Below are positions 1-6,452 of a DNA stretch of 10,462 nt, piece by piece (within the stretch, counting starts at the first letter, position 1; each line of letters opens with the position of its first letter). Made by a program: the position numbers and the translations under genes. The DNA comes from JBLHKE01 sp047619485 (GTDB lineage Bacteria > Verrucomicrobiota > Verrucomicrobiia > Verrucomicrobiales > DEV007). The stretch lies in the NCBI GenBank assembly GCA_047619485.1, contig JBLHKE010000227.1, positions 1 through 10,462 on the forward strand, read 5' to 3'. A model generated the notes under the pieces. It was not told the DNA's origin. It saw nothing but the letters and a program-made list of their open reading frames with translations, and searched no databases.

Positions 1-2
1 GC

Positions 3-50
3 CTGCTGGCATCACTGAACTTGTATCCGGATTTTCGCTATCGGTAGAAT
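3..50 (+). pseudogene. Upstream piece of the RND transporter frame, ending at an in-frame TAG (45-47)
   Basis: In the same frame as the transporter half that follows, the sequence reads LLASLNLYPDFRYR, then a TAG at 45-47, then NLPEDNEAY. In RND/MMPL proteins the end of transmembrane helix 7 normally runs straight into such a segment (P-x-F-R-x-R, then L-P-E-D) without interruption, so the reading appears homologous on both sides of the stop. The simplest inference is that a GAG or CAG codon became TAG, breaking one gene in two. The frame is open to the window edge, so the N-terminal half lies outside. Alternatives are a base-calling error or reinitiation at the TTG four bases downstream. Confidence 0.6.
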
Positions 51-995
51 TTGCCAGAGGATAACGAGGCTTACCGTGCCCTCGAGCTGGCTGATGAGGC
101 TCTAGGTGGGGTGATTCCGCTACGCGTGTTGGTTGAATCGACTGGCGGGGAGTCGATGACATCGGACGCGAGCCTGGCTGCGCTGGGGGACGTCGATGCC
201 ATGTTGGGTGCGGTGAGTGGCGTATCAGGGACACTGTCGATCCTAGACGTTGTGCGCAGTTTGCCAGGGGATGGGATCGAGTGGTTGCCGCTGGTGTCCG
301 CGAGTGCAAGGGCACGGCTCGTTGGGATGGAAGGCAAGGCTGCTATCGTGAGCGCCAAGGTCAGAGACGACGGAGCCGCGGCGCTCGAGCCGATCTTCTT
401 GAGAATCGGAGAGAAACTCGCCGGCATCGAGGCGCGTCACCCGGGGGTTACAATGAGGCTGACAGGCGTTACGTACGTATCCGCATCGATCAGTCTGTCG
501 ATGATCTCGGAACTGGCATGGAGTCTGTTTGCGGCAGCGTCGATCATCCTCCTCATCATCATTCTTGCCCTTCGATCTCCCGTGCTTGGGTTGTTTTCAG
601 TATTGCCCAACGTGTTCCCACTCGCAGCGACTGGGGCGATGTTGGTGCTGGTGGGTATGCCGATCCAGTACACGAGTGTGATGTCTTTCACCATCTGCCT
701 GGGAATAGCGGTCGATGACACCATCCATCTTTTGATGCGTTATCGCAAGCTGCAGCGCTCCGGGGTGGCTGCGGATGCCGCAGTGCGACAGACATTGCGG
801 GAGGTTGGCGCGGTGCTCGTGACCACGACTTTGATCATGGTCGGTAGTTTCTTGGTCTTGCAGGTCAGCGAACTTCCAATGATCCGGCTATTTGGGCTGA
901 TGTGTGCACTCGCACTGGCCTGGGCAGTGATTGGCGATCTGATCTTCCTACCAGCGATCTTGGCTTGGTGGGAGCGCAGGCGAAGTAAGGTCTAG
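51..995 (+). CDS. RND/MMPL-family transporter, C-terminal half (interrupted gene)
   Basis: This encodes the second half of an inner-membrane exporter of the RND superfamily, which moves hydrophobic substrates or lipids using the proton gradient. In the 314-residue reading, residues 2-150 form the second large periplasmic loop. Five membrane helices follow at roughly 154-174, 177-201, 205-229, 253-271 and 279-304. The signature GIAVDDTIHLLMRYR (218-232) carries paired acidic residues Asp222 and Asp223 inside a helix, as expected for this superfamily. Whole proteins are usually about 750-900 residues with two such halves, so the N-terminal half and helix 7 are missing here. The only start available after the upstream TAG is TTG at 51, with no Shine-Dalgarno, and a protein starting there would lack helix 7. 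I therefore think this is the 3' part of a longer, nonsense-interrupted gene. The substrate cannot be told. Confidence 0.75.
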   Translation: MPEDNEAYRALELADEALGGVIPLRVLVESTGGESMTSDASLAALGDVDAMLGAVSGVSGTLSILDVVRSLPGDGIEWLPLVSASARARLVGMEGKAAIVSAKVRDDGAAALEPIFLRIGEKLAGIEARHPGVTMRLTGVTYVSASISLSMISELAWSLFAAASIILLIIILALRSPVLGLFSVLPNVFPLAATGAMLVLVGMPIQYTSVMSFTICLGIAVDDTIHLLMRYRKLQRSGVAADAAVRQTLREVGAVLVTTTLIMVGSFLVLQVSELPMIRLFGLMCALALAWAVIGDLIFLPAILAWWERRRSKV

Positions 996-1029
996 TGCGG
1001 CAGAAAAATTAGCTTGCTGACACAGAATC

Positions 1030-1068
1030 ATATGTCCAGCATACATGTATGCCTAAGTCGCGACATAT
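1030..1068 (+). repeat. Nested inverted repeats around the transposase start codon
   Basis: A perfect 14-bp palindrome, GCATACATGTATGC (1039-1052), contains the transposase ATG (1049-1051). It sits inside a 7-bp outer inverted repeat, ATATGTC (1030-1036) and GACATAT (1062-1068). In mRNA this could fold over the initiation codon and lower translation. In DNA it could be an operator for the transposase itself. IS200 is known to hide its transposase start region in an mRNA hairpin, which makes the first reading attractive, but neither role is shown by sequence alone. Confidence 0.5.
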
Positions 1069-2053
1069 TTTGCCTACTTTGTCTTCCTGTTCTTACTATC
1101 ACTGCTTGAGTCGTGTGGTGGATCGAAATTTTGTGTTTCGTGAACACGAGCGGGATGTCTTTCGGAAGATCTTGCGGCAGGTCGAGGCTTTCTCTGGGGT
1201 GCGGGTGCTGACTTGGACGATTCTCTCGAACCATTTCCATGTGCTGTTGGAGGTGCCGCCACGGCCAGCTGTCGAATTGCGTGATGATGAGATTCTAGAT
1301 CGGTGCCGGAAACTCTATTCGGCCGATTCGATGATCGCGACCGAGTGGGAGTTTGCCGAGGCACAGCGAATCGGTGGGCGGGAGCTGCAGGAGCTGCGGG
1401 CGCGCTATATGAAACGCATGTGGGATCTAAGCGAGTTCATGAAGACGCTTAAGCAGAAGTTTACAATGTGGTTCAATCGCGAGCATGACCGGGTGGGTGT
1501 CCTGTGGGAATCACGGTTCAAGAGTGTAATCGTTGAGGGGCATTGGAGCTCGCTGTTGACGGTGGCGGCTTACATCGATTTGAACTCTGTTAGGGCGGGA
1601 CTTGCAGATGACCCGAAGGACTATCGCTGGTGTGGCTATTGCGAGGCGGTCGCAGGTGATAGGGTCGCGCGTAAAGGGCTGTCGCGGGTGATGGGCGATG
1701 TGAAACCGCGGGCGGGCTGGAGCGATATCGGGCCGCGCTACCGGAAGGTGCTATTCGGCATTGGCGAAGGAGATTCTGCACGCGTTGGGTTGTCCCGGGA
1801 GGAGGTTGCCAAGGTCTGGGTGGCTGGGGGGCGGCTATCGCTGGCGCAGTTGTTGCGCTGTCGAGTGCGCTACTTTAGCGATGGGGTGGCGATTGGTCGT
1901 GAGGCCTTCGTGGAATCCGTCTTCGCGGTTCTGAGGGAGACGTTTGCAGGGAGCCGGCAGACGGGGGCGCGGCGGATGAGGGGTGGTGGCAGCTGGGAGG
2001 GGTTGCGGGCGATGCGCGCCTTGCGCGTTCGGCCGGTCGAGCCAAGTGGTTGA
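1049..2053 (+). CDS. REP-associated tyrosine transposase (Y1/HUH, IS200-like)
   Basis: This is a single-strand DNA transposase of the Y1_Tnp/HUH fold, in the RAYT branch that acts on small REP hairpins. Visible motifs are the N-terminal strand YYHCLSRVVDRNFVF (16-30), the HUH metal site SNHFHVLLEVP (60-70; His62 and His64), VGVLWESRFKS (149-159), and AYIDLNSVRAGL (174-185), whose Tyr175 is the likely nucleophile. Between the HUH motif and the second half lies an insert (about 78-125) that is absent from short IS200 enzymes. The C-terminal region from about 200 has an RCRVRYFSDG segment (261-270) and a basic tail. At 334 residues it is longer than IS200 TnpA (about 150). No Shine-Dalgarno is visible and the ATG lies in a palindrome. 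I see no terminal hairpins, TnpB or target duplication flanking it, which fits a single-copy RAYT rather than a mobile IS. The gene ends 5 bp from the stop of the convergent gene. Confidence 0.88.
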   Translation: MPKSRHILPTLSSCSYYHCLSRVVDRNFVFREHERDVFRKILRQVEAFSGVRVLTWTILSNHFHVLLEVPPRPAVELRDDEILDRCRKLYSADSMIATEWEFAEAQRIGGRELQELRARYMKRMWDLSEFMKTLKQKFTMWFNREHDRVGVLWESRFKSVIVEGHWSSLLTVAAYIDLNSVRAGLADDPKDYRWCGYCEAVAGDRVARKGLSRVMGDVKPRAGWSDIGPRYRKVLFGIGEGDSARVGLSREEVAKVWVAGGRLSLAQLLRCRVRYFSDGVAIGREAFVESVFAVLRETFAGSRQTGARRMRGGGSWEGLRAMRALRVRPVEPSG

Positions 2054-2058
2054 GACGC

Positions 2059-3009
2059 CTAGCGGCGGTTGCGCAAGTGTTCGTCGCGCAACTTCCTGAG
2101 CCGCTCCATTTCAGCGCGCTGGATCTCTAGCTCTCGCTTTTGAACTTTGACGAAGTGGTTGTTGTCGCCGTATTTCTTCCACGGTCCGGGGCGGACTTCG
2201 TGTAGCTCGACGAAGCGCCAATGGCAGCGCTGGCCGCTGCGCAGCCCGAGGTAGTCGCGCACGGCTGGGGAAACGTCGAGGCCGGCGCCTCCGTTCTGCT
2301 GGTTGATCGGGCGGCTCTGCCCGAAGACGTAGGACCAGTCGTCGGTGCGGAATGGGCCGACGTCTTCCCACTGGGCGAAACATGTTTTTCCATTGAGGTG
2401 GATCGCGATCCAACGCCCTTTTAAAACGGTTTTGCCGGGCTTCCTGAAGTAGTTCCGGAACCATGGGATCATGGTGGCGGCCTCGGGCTTGGTACGGTTC
2501 CAAGACGCGACGTCATTGTACGGCAGGGCGCAGTAGAACGGGTTCTGCTTCGGGGTGAAGCCCTTGGCGCAAAAATCGTAGGTTCGCTGGCTCTTGTCTG
2601 GGTTGTCGTAGCCTCCAAAATTCTTCATCCACTTGGTGTCCCAAGAGCTCTTGACGTTGGTGGTCGGGTTCCGCGCGGAGGGTTTCTCGCCAGTCCAGAA
2701 GATCGTCGTGACAATGTTCTTCCGCCAGGTGTATTTCACTGCAGGCGCATTTACTGGACGCGCATATCCAGGAGCGTAGGTGCGAGGTTTGGAGGAGCTG
2801 GCAGTGGTGCTCGTCTTCCCTGTGTAGTGCTGCATCGTCGGATGCGGAGGGGGTAATGTCTGGCCGATCGTCTTAGCCGGTGCTGCCGGTCGGCCTGGGA
2901 TGGTTTTGTAGGGTTCCTGTGCCCACGAAGGTGCGCCAATCGCCAGGGTGGCGATGCTCAGAAGAAAAACTCGGTACAGCTGACGCATCAGTTTTGGGGA
3001 CAATTTCAT
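2059..3009 (-). CDS. Secreted double-psi-beta-barrel (RlpA-like) protein
   Basis: The 316-residue product starts with a Sec signal peptide: basic residues, a hydrophobic stretch (about 14-25), and likely cleavage after Ala30 in PSWA/QE. Residues 31-90 are a Pro/Thr/Ser-rich linker. The folded domain runs from about 92 to 285 and contains IFWTGE (103-108), NPFYCALPYND (156-166), CFAQWEDVGPF (210-220) and GGAGLDVSPAVRDYLGL (240-256). The last two resemble the DxGPF and DLS-x-A-x-x-LG motifs of RlpA-like double-psi beta-barrels, which bind or cut cell-wall glycan. Four cysteines (147, 160, 210, 262) could form disulfides. The C-terminus (288-316) is a highly charged probable coiled coil. A second in-frame ATG at residue 8 would also give a signal peptide. 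The role is probably periplasmic and cell-wall related; enzymatic activity is not established. Confidence 0.7.
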   Translation of the reverse strand: MKLSPKLMRQLYRVFLLSIATLAIGAPSWAQEPYKTIPGRPAAPAKTIGQTLPPPHPTMQHYTGKTSTTASSSKPRTYAPGYARPVNAPAVKYTWRKNIVTTIFWTGEKPSARNPTTNVKSSWDTKWMKNFGGYDNPDKSQRTYDFCAKGFTPKQNPFYCALPYNDVASWNRTKPEAATMIPWFRNYFRKPGKTVLKGRWIAIHLNGKTCFAQWEDVGPFRTDDWSYVFGQSRPINQQNGGAGLDVSPAVRDYLGLRSGQRCHWRFVELHEVRPGPWKKYGDNNHFVKVQKRELEIQRAEMERLRKLRDEHLRNRR

Positions 3010-3045
3010 CTAGCCCGTGCTCAAAATTGCAAGCTTGGGGCGCAA

Positions 3046-3074
3046 AAACTACAAGAAGAATCAAGGGGTGACAA
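3046..3074 (-). promoter_or_regulatory. Candidate sigma-70 promoter for the DPBB protein gene
   Basis: On the minus strand, TTGTCA (complement of 3069-3074) is followed after 17 bp by TAGTTT (complement of 3046-3051). The -35 box matches consensus at five of six positions and the -10 box at three of six. Transcription would start near 3039, about 30 nt before the ATG. It lies in the AT-rich spacer between the two divergent genes. The call rests on pattern matching only. Confidence 0.3.
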
Positions 3075-3114
3075 GCTCCACCTGCTCCTGGTTGAGAAAA
3101 TTTAAAATAATCGC

Positions 3115-3142
3115 TTGCACGGATGATAAATATTTCTAAACT
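3115..3142 (+). promoter_or_regulatory. Candidate sigma-70 promoter for the PEP-CTERM gene
   Basis: TTGCAC (3115-3120) is separated by 16 bp from TAAACT (3137-3142), in the most AT-rich part of the divergent spacer. Transcription would begin near 3150, about 55 nt before the preferred ATG at 3206. The whole spacer 3010-3205 holds no gene that I can support. Confidence 0.3.
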
Positions 3143-3205
3143 ATTAAGCGATATTAACCATTTTCGTGACTTGCTACAGTGGTTCTCACGCAGTTCACCC
3201 TAAAT

Positions 3206-4129
3206 ATGCAAATTTTCAAATTAATGCGCCTCTGCGGATTTTCGGCGCCTCTTCTATTGCTGCCGATGTCTGCGGCGCACGCGGTCTCGACCTCGACCAC
3301 GCCTGGGTCGGAGTTTTTTACTGTTAATACGCTAGAGATGATCGTGGACATCACCATCGATGATACCTCCTTAGGAATTTCCGGCTTGGATGGTTTCTAC
3401 GATTCTAACGATGACAGTGAGGGGTTGCTGACTGCCGAGCTGACCTTCAGCGGGGGTCTCGGGTCTTCTGGCGTAAGCGTTGCCAATAATCCCAACGGAC
3501 CCTTGGTTGAAGTCGAGGGGCTTTCGCAGGGAAATTACGTGTTGTCCGATCCTAAAGAGATCCAGATTTCCTCAGTGACCACCGTCGACTTTGAATTGCA
3601 GTATAACGATGGTGGTGAGGGAGCCCAAGTCGAGGCTTCTGCTGTGATCTGCCTCATGCCGATCCGGCTCTCACTGACCGAGGGGGGGGCGGGTAGCAAT
3701 CCGGCATCGGCTTCTTATGGCTATTCTCTTGAGATCGATGGCACCCCGGTGTTCGCGAGTTCGTTGCGCCTCAGCCAGACGCCGACAGGGGCATTGCAGT
3801 TGACGGCCCTCGAGGGGGCGTTGCGCACCGATGGTGTGTTTTTCGAGACTGGCGACACGAAGGGCTTCGATTTCCCGGCGATCACGCTCGAGCGATCGAT
3901 GGGGATTTTCGACGATGGGGAGCTGCTCGAGGGGCGCATCGCCTTCAGTGCCATTACCGAGGCGCCCTACAACAACTGGGGAGCTTATGCTGGTGCCCAG
4001 TCGGCATTGGATAACCAGAACAGCTTCGTCCCAAGGTTGGGTGCTTCGGTGCCAGAGCCGCATTCGGCGCTGCTTTTCATCAGTGGGCTGTTTGCCCTGT
4101 TGACCCGCCGCAAGCGATTGTTGAAGTAG
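3206..4129 (+). CDS. PEP-CTERM sorting domain protein (VPEP variant), function unknown
   Basis: From the ATG at 3206 the product has 307 residues. The N-terminus is a Sec signal peptide with likely cleavage at AHA (24-26). The C-terminus is a textbook PEP-CTERM tail: VPEP at 282-285, a hydrophobic helix (about 288-300), then the basic cluster RRKR. By family knowledge, such tails are recognised in the inner membrane by an exosortase, which removes the tail and passes the protein to the outer surface or matrix. The body is acidic, Gly/Ser/Thr-rich and beta-strand-like, with no enzyme motif I recognise. A longer GTG-initiated reading from 3179 adds nine residues before the signal peptide and seems less likely. 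No Shine-Dalgarno is seen. A run of eight G (3682-3689) lies within the gene, and the frame continues sensibly through it. No exosortase gene lies in this window. Confidence 0.85.
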   Translation: MQIFKLMRLCGFSAPLLLLPMSAAHAVSTSTTPGSEFFTVNTLEMIVDITIDDTSLGISGLDGFYDSNDDSEGLLTAELTFSGGLGSSGVSVANNPNGPLVEVEGLSQGNYVLSDPKEIQISSVTTVDFELQYNDGGEGAQVEASAVICLMPIRLSLTEGGAGSNPASASYGYSLEIDGTPVFASSLRLSQTPTGALQLTALEGALRTDGVFFETGDTKGFDFPAITLERSMGIFDDGELLEGRIAFSAITEAPYNNWGAYAGAQSALDNQNSFVPRLGASVPEPHSALLFISGLFALLTRRKRLLK

Positions 4130-4141
4130 ACTTTAGGAACG

Positions 4142-4675
4142 ATGTCAATATCTACCAAACGGGGTGACGATGGAGAGACCGATCTCATGTTCGGCCGCCG
4201 TGTGTCGAAAGGTGACCAGCGGGTCGCGGCATATGGTGCGGTCGATGAACTGAATGCGGCGCTCGGTCTGGTGCGCACGGCGGGTGATAGTTCGGAGATG
4301 GTTGCGTCGGAGCTGGTGCCAGCTTTTCAGAAGGATCTCATCGTGTTGATGGGGGAGCTGGCCACGGCGTCGGAAGACCTCGAGAGGTATTTGGAATCTG
4401 GTTTCGAGCAGGTGTCGTCAGAGATGGTCGATCGTTTGAGTGCTGAAGTGGATCGCACCGAGCGCGATTGCGACATTACTTTCAAAGGGTGGGCGCTGCC
4501 GGGCGAGGCCGGACTGATGGGGGCAGCGTTCTTGGATCAAGCTCGTACCATCTGTAGGCGGGCGGAGCGAGAGGTGGTGTTGCTCGGAGCCGAGAATGGC
4601 GAGATCGTGCGCTATTTGAACCGCCTCTCTGACCTGCTTTGGCTGCTCGCGCGGGTGGAGTCGGCAGGGAAATAG
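4142..4675 (+). CDS. PduO-type cob(I)alamin adenosyltransferase
   Basis: The enzyme transfers the adenosyl group of ATP to cob(I)alamin (or cob(I)yrinic acid a,c-diamide), making coenzyme B12 in the cytoplasm. The 177-residue length is normal for the family. It shows the N-terminal ATP-binding signature STKRGDDGETDL (4-15), then VSKGDQRVAAYGAVDELNAALG (21-42), in which Lys23 and Asp35-Glu36 are family-conserved. Next come the helix TICRRAERE (136-144) with the Arg pair used in ATP binding, and VRYLNRLSDLLWLLAR (156-171). All active-site blocks appear intact. It starts 12 bp after the PEP-CTERM gene on the same strand; AGGA at 4135-4138 is only 3 nt from the ATG, too close to be a good Shine-Dalgarno. 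No other cobalamin gene is in the window, so it may serve salvage or a B12-dependent mutase encoded elsewhere. Confidence 0.93.
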   Translation: MSISTKRGDDGETDLMFGRRVSKGDQRVAAYGAVDELNAALGLVRTAGDSSEMVASELVPAFQKDLIVLMGELATASEDLERYLESGFEQVSSEMVDRLSAEVDRTERDCDITFKGWALPGEAGLMGAAFLDQARTICRRAEREVVLLGAENGEIVRYLNRLSDLLWLLARVESAGK

Positions 4676-4717
4676 AGGGGCATTGTCTTCCTGCGGGAAC
4701 CACCCTAGGATCTCGGT

Positions 4718-5977
4718 ATGAGCTTATCTATTCTACCGATCATCATGATGTTCTTCGGCGCCGGCGGGGACATGAACCAGTTACTGGACTTCACCGATCC
4801 TCAGACCTATTTCGAAGCGCAGGGCATCGAGTTCCGTGCCGGAGCGTTGATCGAAGTTCTGGAGGAGCGAGCGACGAAAGACTTCGAAATGGTCAAAGCG
4901 CAGGAGGTGAAAAAGTTGCTGGCGATGAGGGCGCTGGGGCAGATGAAGGACAAAGCTGCGCTGCCCGCGTTGCAGAAAGCCGCCGGGAGCAAGAAGTTGT
5001 TTTTCAGCGAGTATGCGTCAGAGGCAATCGCTGTGATCGAGGGTAAAGAGTTCGTCGAGAACGGTCTAGATCCCGCGCTGTTGAAGAGAGATCTGGCATT
5101 GTTGCCTGCGGGGATCGGGTTGGTGGTGCAGGCGCGTCTAGAGAGTGGTGGTAGCCTCGATTTGAAAAAGGTCGTGGGCGATGCGTTTGCTGGGCAGGAC
5201 GGTGTGCCGTCGGCCGAAGAGATGTTGAAGCAGGTCAACGAAGGACTCGGCGAGGTATTCAAGGGCATCGGCAACGTTCGGCTGGATGCCGTGACCATGG
5301 GAGTGTCGGCGGACGTCGGTGACGATAGTGGATTCGTCATCATCATCGCCCGGGGCAAGTATGACCACCGTGCGATGGAGAGTTATGTTTCACGTCAGGC
5401 TGGGACGAAACCGCACTCGATCGGTGGGACAATGTTCCTCGGCCTCGACGGTGACGATGCTGCGCTGGCACCGGTATCGAACGAATTGTTGATTTTGGTG
5501 AGTGGGCCGGGCTGGGACCAGTTCCCACTCGATGCGGTTGCCGCCAAATTGAAGGAGCGCCCCGTCGAACCGGTCTTCAGCAAAGAGCTGCAGAAGGTGC
5601 TCGCACGCGCCGACCAGAGCGGCGAAGTCTGGGGGGGAGGGCTGATCTCCGCAGGGATGAAAGAGGCGCCGCCGCTAGCGCCGTTCGACGAATTTGTCCT
5701 GAGCACCTCCAAGCTCGAGGCCAGCGGGAAGAACCGGATGAAGCTCGACGTCGTTGGCTCTGACCCGAAGGCTGTGAAGGCATCGATCGACGAGATGAAG
5801 CAGCAGGTCGGGGAGGGGATCGCCGAGTTCGAGCAGGTGGGGCGGCCCGGGATGGAATCGATGCTCGAGTTGATGAAGGGGATGAAATTCTATTCGATGG
5901 GGCTCAACGGGACGATCTCGGTGACCTTCGATGGCAATGTGCTCGGCTTGCTGGTGCCTATGATGAGAGGGCTCTAG
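4718..5977 (+). CDS. Uncharacterised protein with N-terminal HEAT-like helices
   Basis: I do not recognise this 419-residue protein as a named family. Residues 1-13 are short and hydrophobic and could be a weak signal or membrane anchor. Residues about 58-108 form helices of HEAT/PBS-lyase-like pattern (VKKLLAMRALGQMKDKAALPALQ and on to YASEAIAVIEG). From about 185 the sequence alternates beta-strands and helices: a strand pair near 191-212 (TMGVSADV, then GFVIIIARGKYD), then IGGTMFLGLDGDD (235-247) and ELLILVSGP (256-264). A weakly similar unit recurs near 325-347. This resembles repeat-like beta domains in planctomycete and verrucomicrobial hypothetical proteins, but I infer no function. 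The start is supported by AGGA (4707-4710) seven bases before the ATG. The previous in-frame stop is that of the adenosyltransferase gene 42 bp upstream, so the two may be co-transcribed. A G7 run lies at 5631-5637. Confidence 0.7.
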   Translation: MSLSILPIIMMFFGAGGDMNQLLDFTDPQTYFEAQGIEFRAGALIEVLEERATKDFEMVKAQEVKKLLAMRALGQMKDKAALPALQKAAGSKKLFFSEYASEAIAVIEGKEFVENGLDPALLKRDLALLPAGIGLVVQARLESGGSLDLKKVVGDAFAGQDGVPSAEEMLKQVNEGLGEVFKGIGNVRLDAVTMGVSADVGDDSGFVIIIARGKYDHRAMESYVSRQAGTKPHSIGGTMFLGLDGDDAALAPVSNELLILVSGPGWDQFPLDAVAAKLKERPVEPVFSKELQKVLARADQSGEVWGGGLISAGMKEAPPLAPFDEFVLSTSKLEASGKNRMKLDVVGSDPKAVKASIDEMKQQVGEGIAEFEQVGRPGMESMLELMKGMKFYSMGLNGTISVTFDGNVLGLLVPMMRGL

Positions 5978-6011
5978 CGGGTGTCGATCACTCGCAAAAC
6001 TGGGAAAAAAA

Positions 6012-6042
6012 TTGCAGGAATTCGTCGATACTGTGCTAGACT
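6012..6042 (+). promoter_or_regulatory. Candidate extended -10 promoter for infA
   Basis: TAGACT (6037-6042) is preceded directly by TGC (6034-6036), giving the extended -10 form TGnTAGACT. TTGCAG (6012-6017) lies 19 bp upstream, a long spacer that an extended -10 can tolerate. Transcription would start near 6049, about 47 nt before the infA ATG and just before the hairpin at 6053-6072. Confidence 0.4.
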
Positions 6043-6052
6043 CGGCAATATA

Positions 6053-6072
6053 CGCCTCTAGTTAGAGAGGCG
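6053..6072 (+). promoter_or_regulatory. 5'-leader hairpin upstream of infA
   Basis: CGCCTCT (6053-6059) pairs perfectly with AGAGGCG (6066-6072) around a six-base loop. A weaker GGGC/GCCC pair follows (6075-6078 with 6085-6088). The hairpin would lie at the very 5' end of the infA mRNA if the promoter call is right. There is no T run after it, so it is not a standard terminator for the gene ending at 5977. It could stabilise the mRNA or act in control of infA; this is inference. Confidence 0.35.
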
Positions 6073-6095
6073 ATGGGCACCCGAGCCCGAACTGT

Positions 6096-6416
6096 ATGAG
6101 TACCAAAAGACCAAAAAGAAAACGCCCCGGCGGACGTCCCGGCGGCAGAGGAAAAGGAAAACGCTCGCGCAACCAGCGGGGTGGGCCGCGCCCACCGAAG
6201 AGCGATGACGATAAATCGGTCGAGGTCGAGGGTACGATCAAGTTGGTGCTAGCGGGCACCATGTTCCGTGTGGAGTTGAACAACGGCCACACGGTCCTGG
6301 CGCACATCTCGGGGAAGATGCGTAAGCGTTTCATCCGCCTCGTCGTCGGTGACAAGGTGAAGATGGAGATGTCTCCGTACGACATGGAGAAGGCGCGCAT
6401 CACCTACCGCCTCTGA
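6096..6416 (+). CDS. infA: Translation initiation factor IF-1 with basic N-terminal extension
   Basis: IF-1 is an OB-fold protein that occupies the A site of the 30S subunit during initiation and helps IF-2 and IF-3. Residues 42-105 match the family nearly end to end: VEVEGTI, TMFRVELNNGHTVLAHISGK (55-74), MRKRFIRLVVGDKVKMEMSPYD and ARITYR. Standard IF-1 is about 72 residues, whereas this reading has 106. The extra N-terminal 35-40 residues are rich in Lys, Arg, Gly and Pro (RPGGRPGGRGKGKRSR at 10-25) and end in an acidic patch, SDDDK. There is no ATG, GTG, TTG or CTG between codon 2 and the OB-fold, so the extension cannot be a misplaced start. It resembles disordered RNA-binding tails. No Shine-Dalgarno is visible. 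The gene is followed after 36 bp by the YcxB-like gene. Confidence 0.93.
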   Translation: MSTKRPKRKRPGGRPGGRGKGKRSRNQRGGPRPPKSDDDKSVEVEGTIKLVLAGTMFRVELNNGHTVLAHISGKMRKRFIRLVVGDKVKMEMSPYDMEKARITYRL

Positions 6417-6452
6417 TCGGGCGAGGGGTTTTGTAGACCTGGGACGGATCGG

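Noticed and set aside
1000..2060. A complete IS200/IS605-type mobile element
   Set aside because: No TnpB gene, end hairpins or flanking direct repeats can be seen around the transposase, so a single-copy RAYT is the better reading.
2068..2092. GTTGCGC/GCGCAAC inverted repeat at the end of the convergent gene pair, as a bidirectional terminator
   Set aside because: The 7-bp stem has an 11-base loop, lies inside the coding end of the minus-strand gene, and has no T run on either side.
3179..3205. GTG at 3179 as the start of the PEP-CTERM protein
   Set aside because: It adds nine residues ahead of an already complete signal peptide and has no Shine-Dalgarno; ATG 3206 gives a normal signal peptide.
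4807..5358. Minus-strand open frame of 183 codons opposite the HEAT-like gene
   Set aside because: Its translation is Ser/Ala/Pro-rich with no domain, and the plus frame has a plausible start with AGGA and sensible secondary structure.
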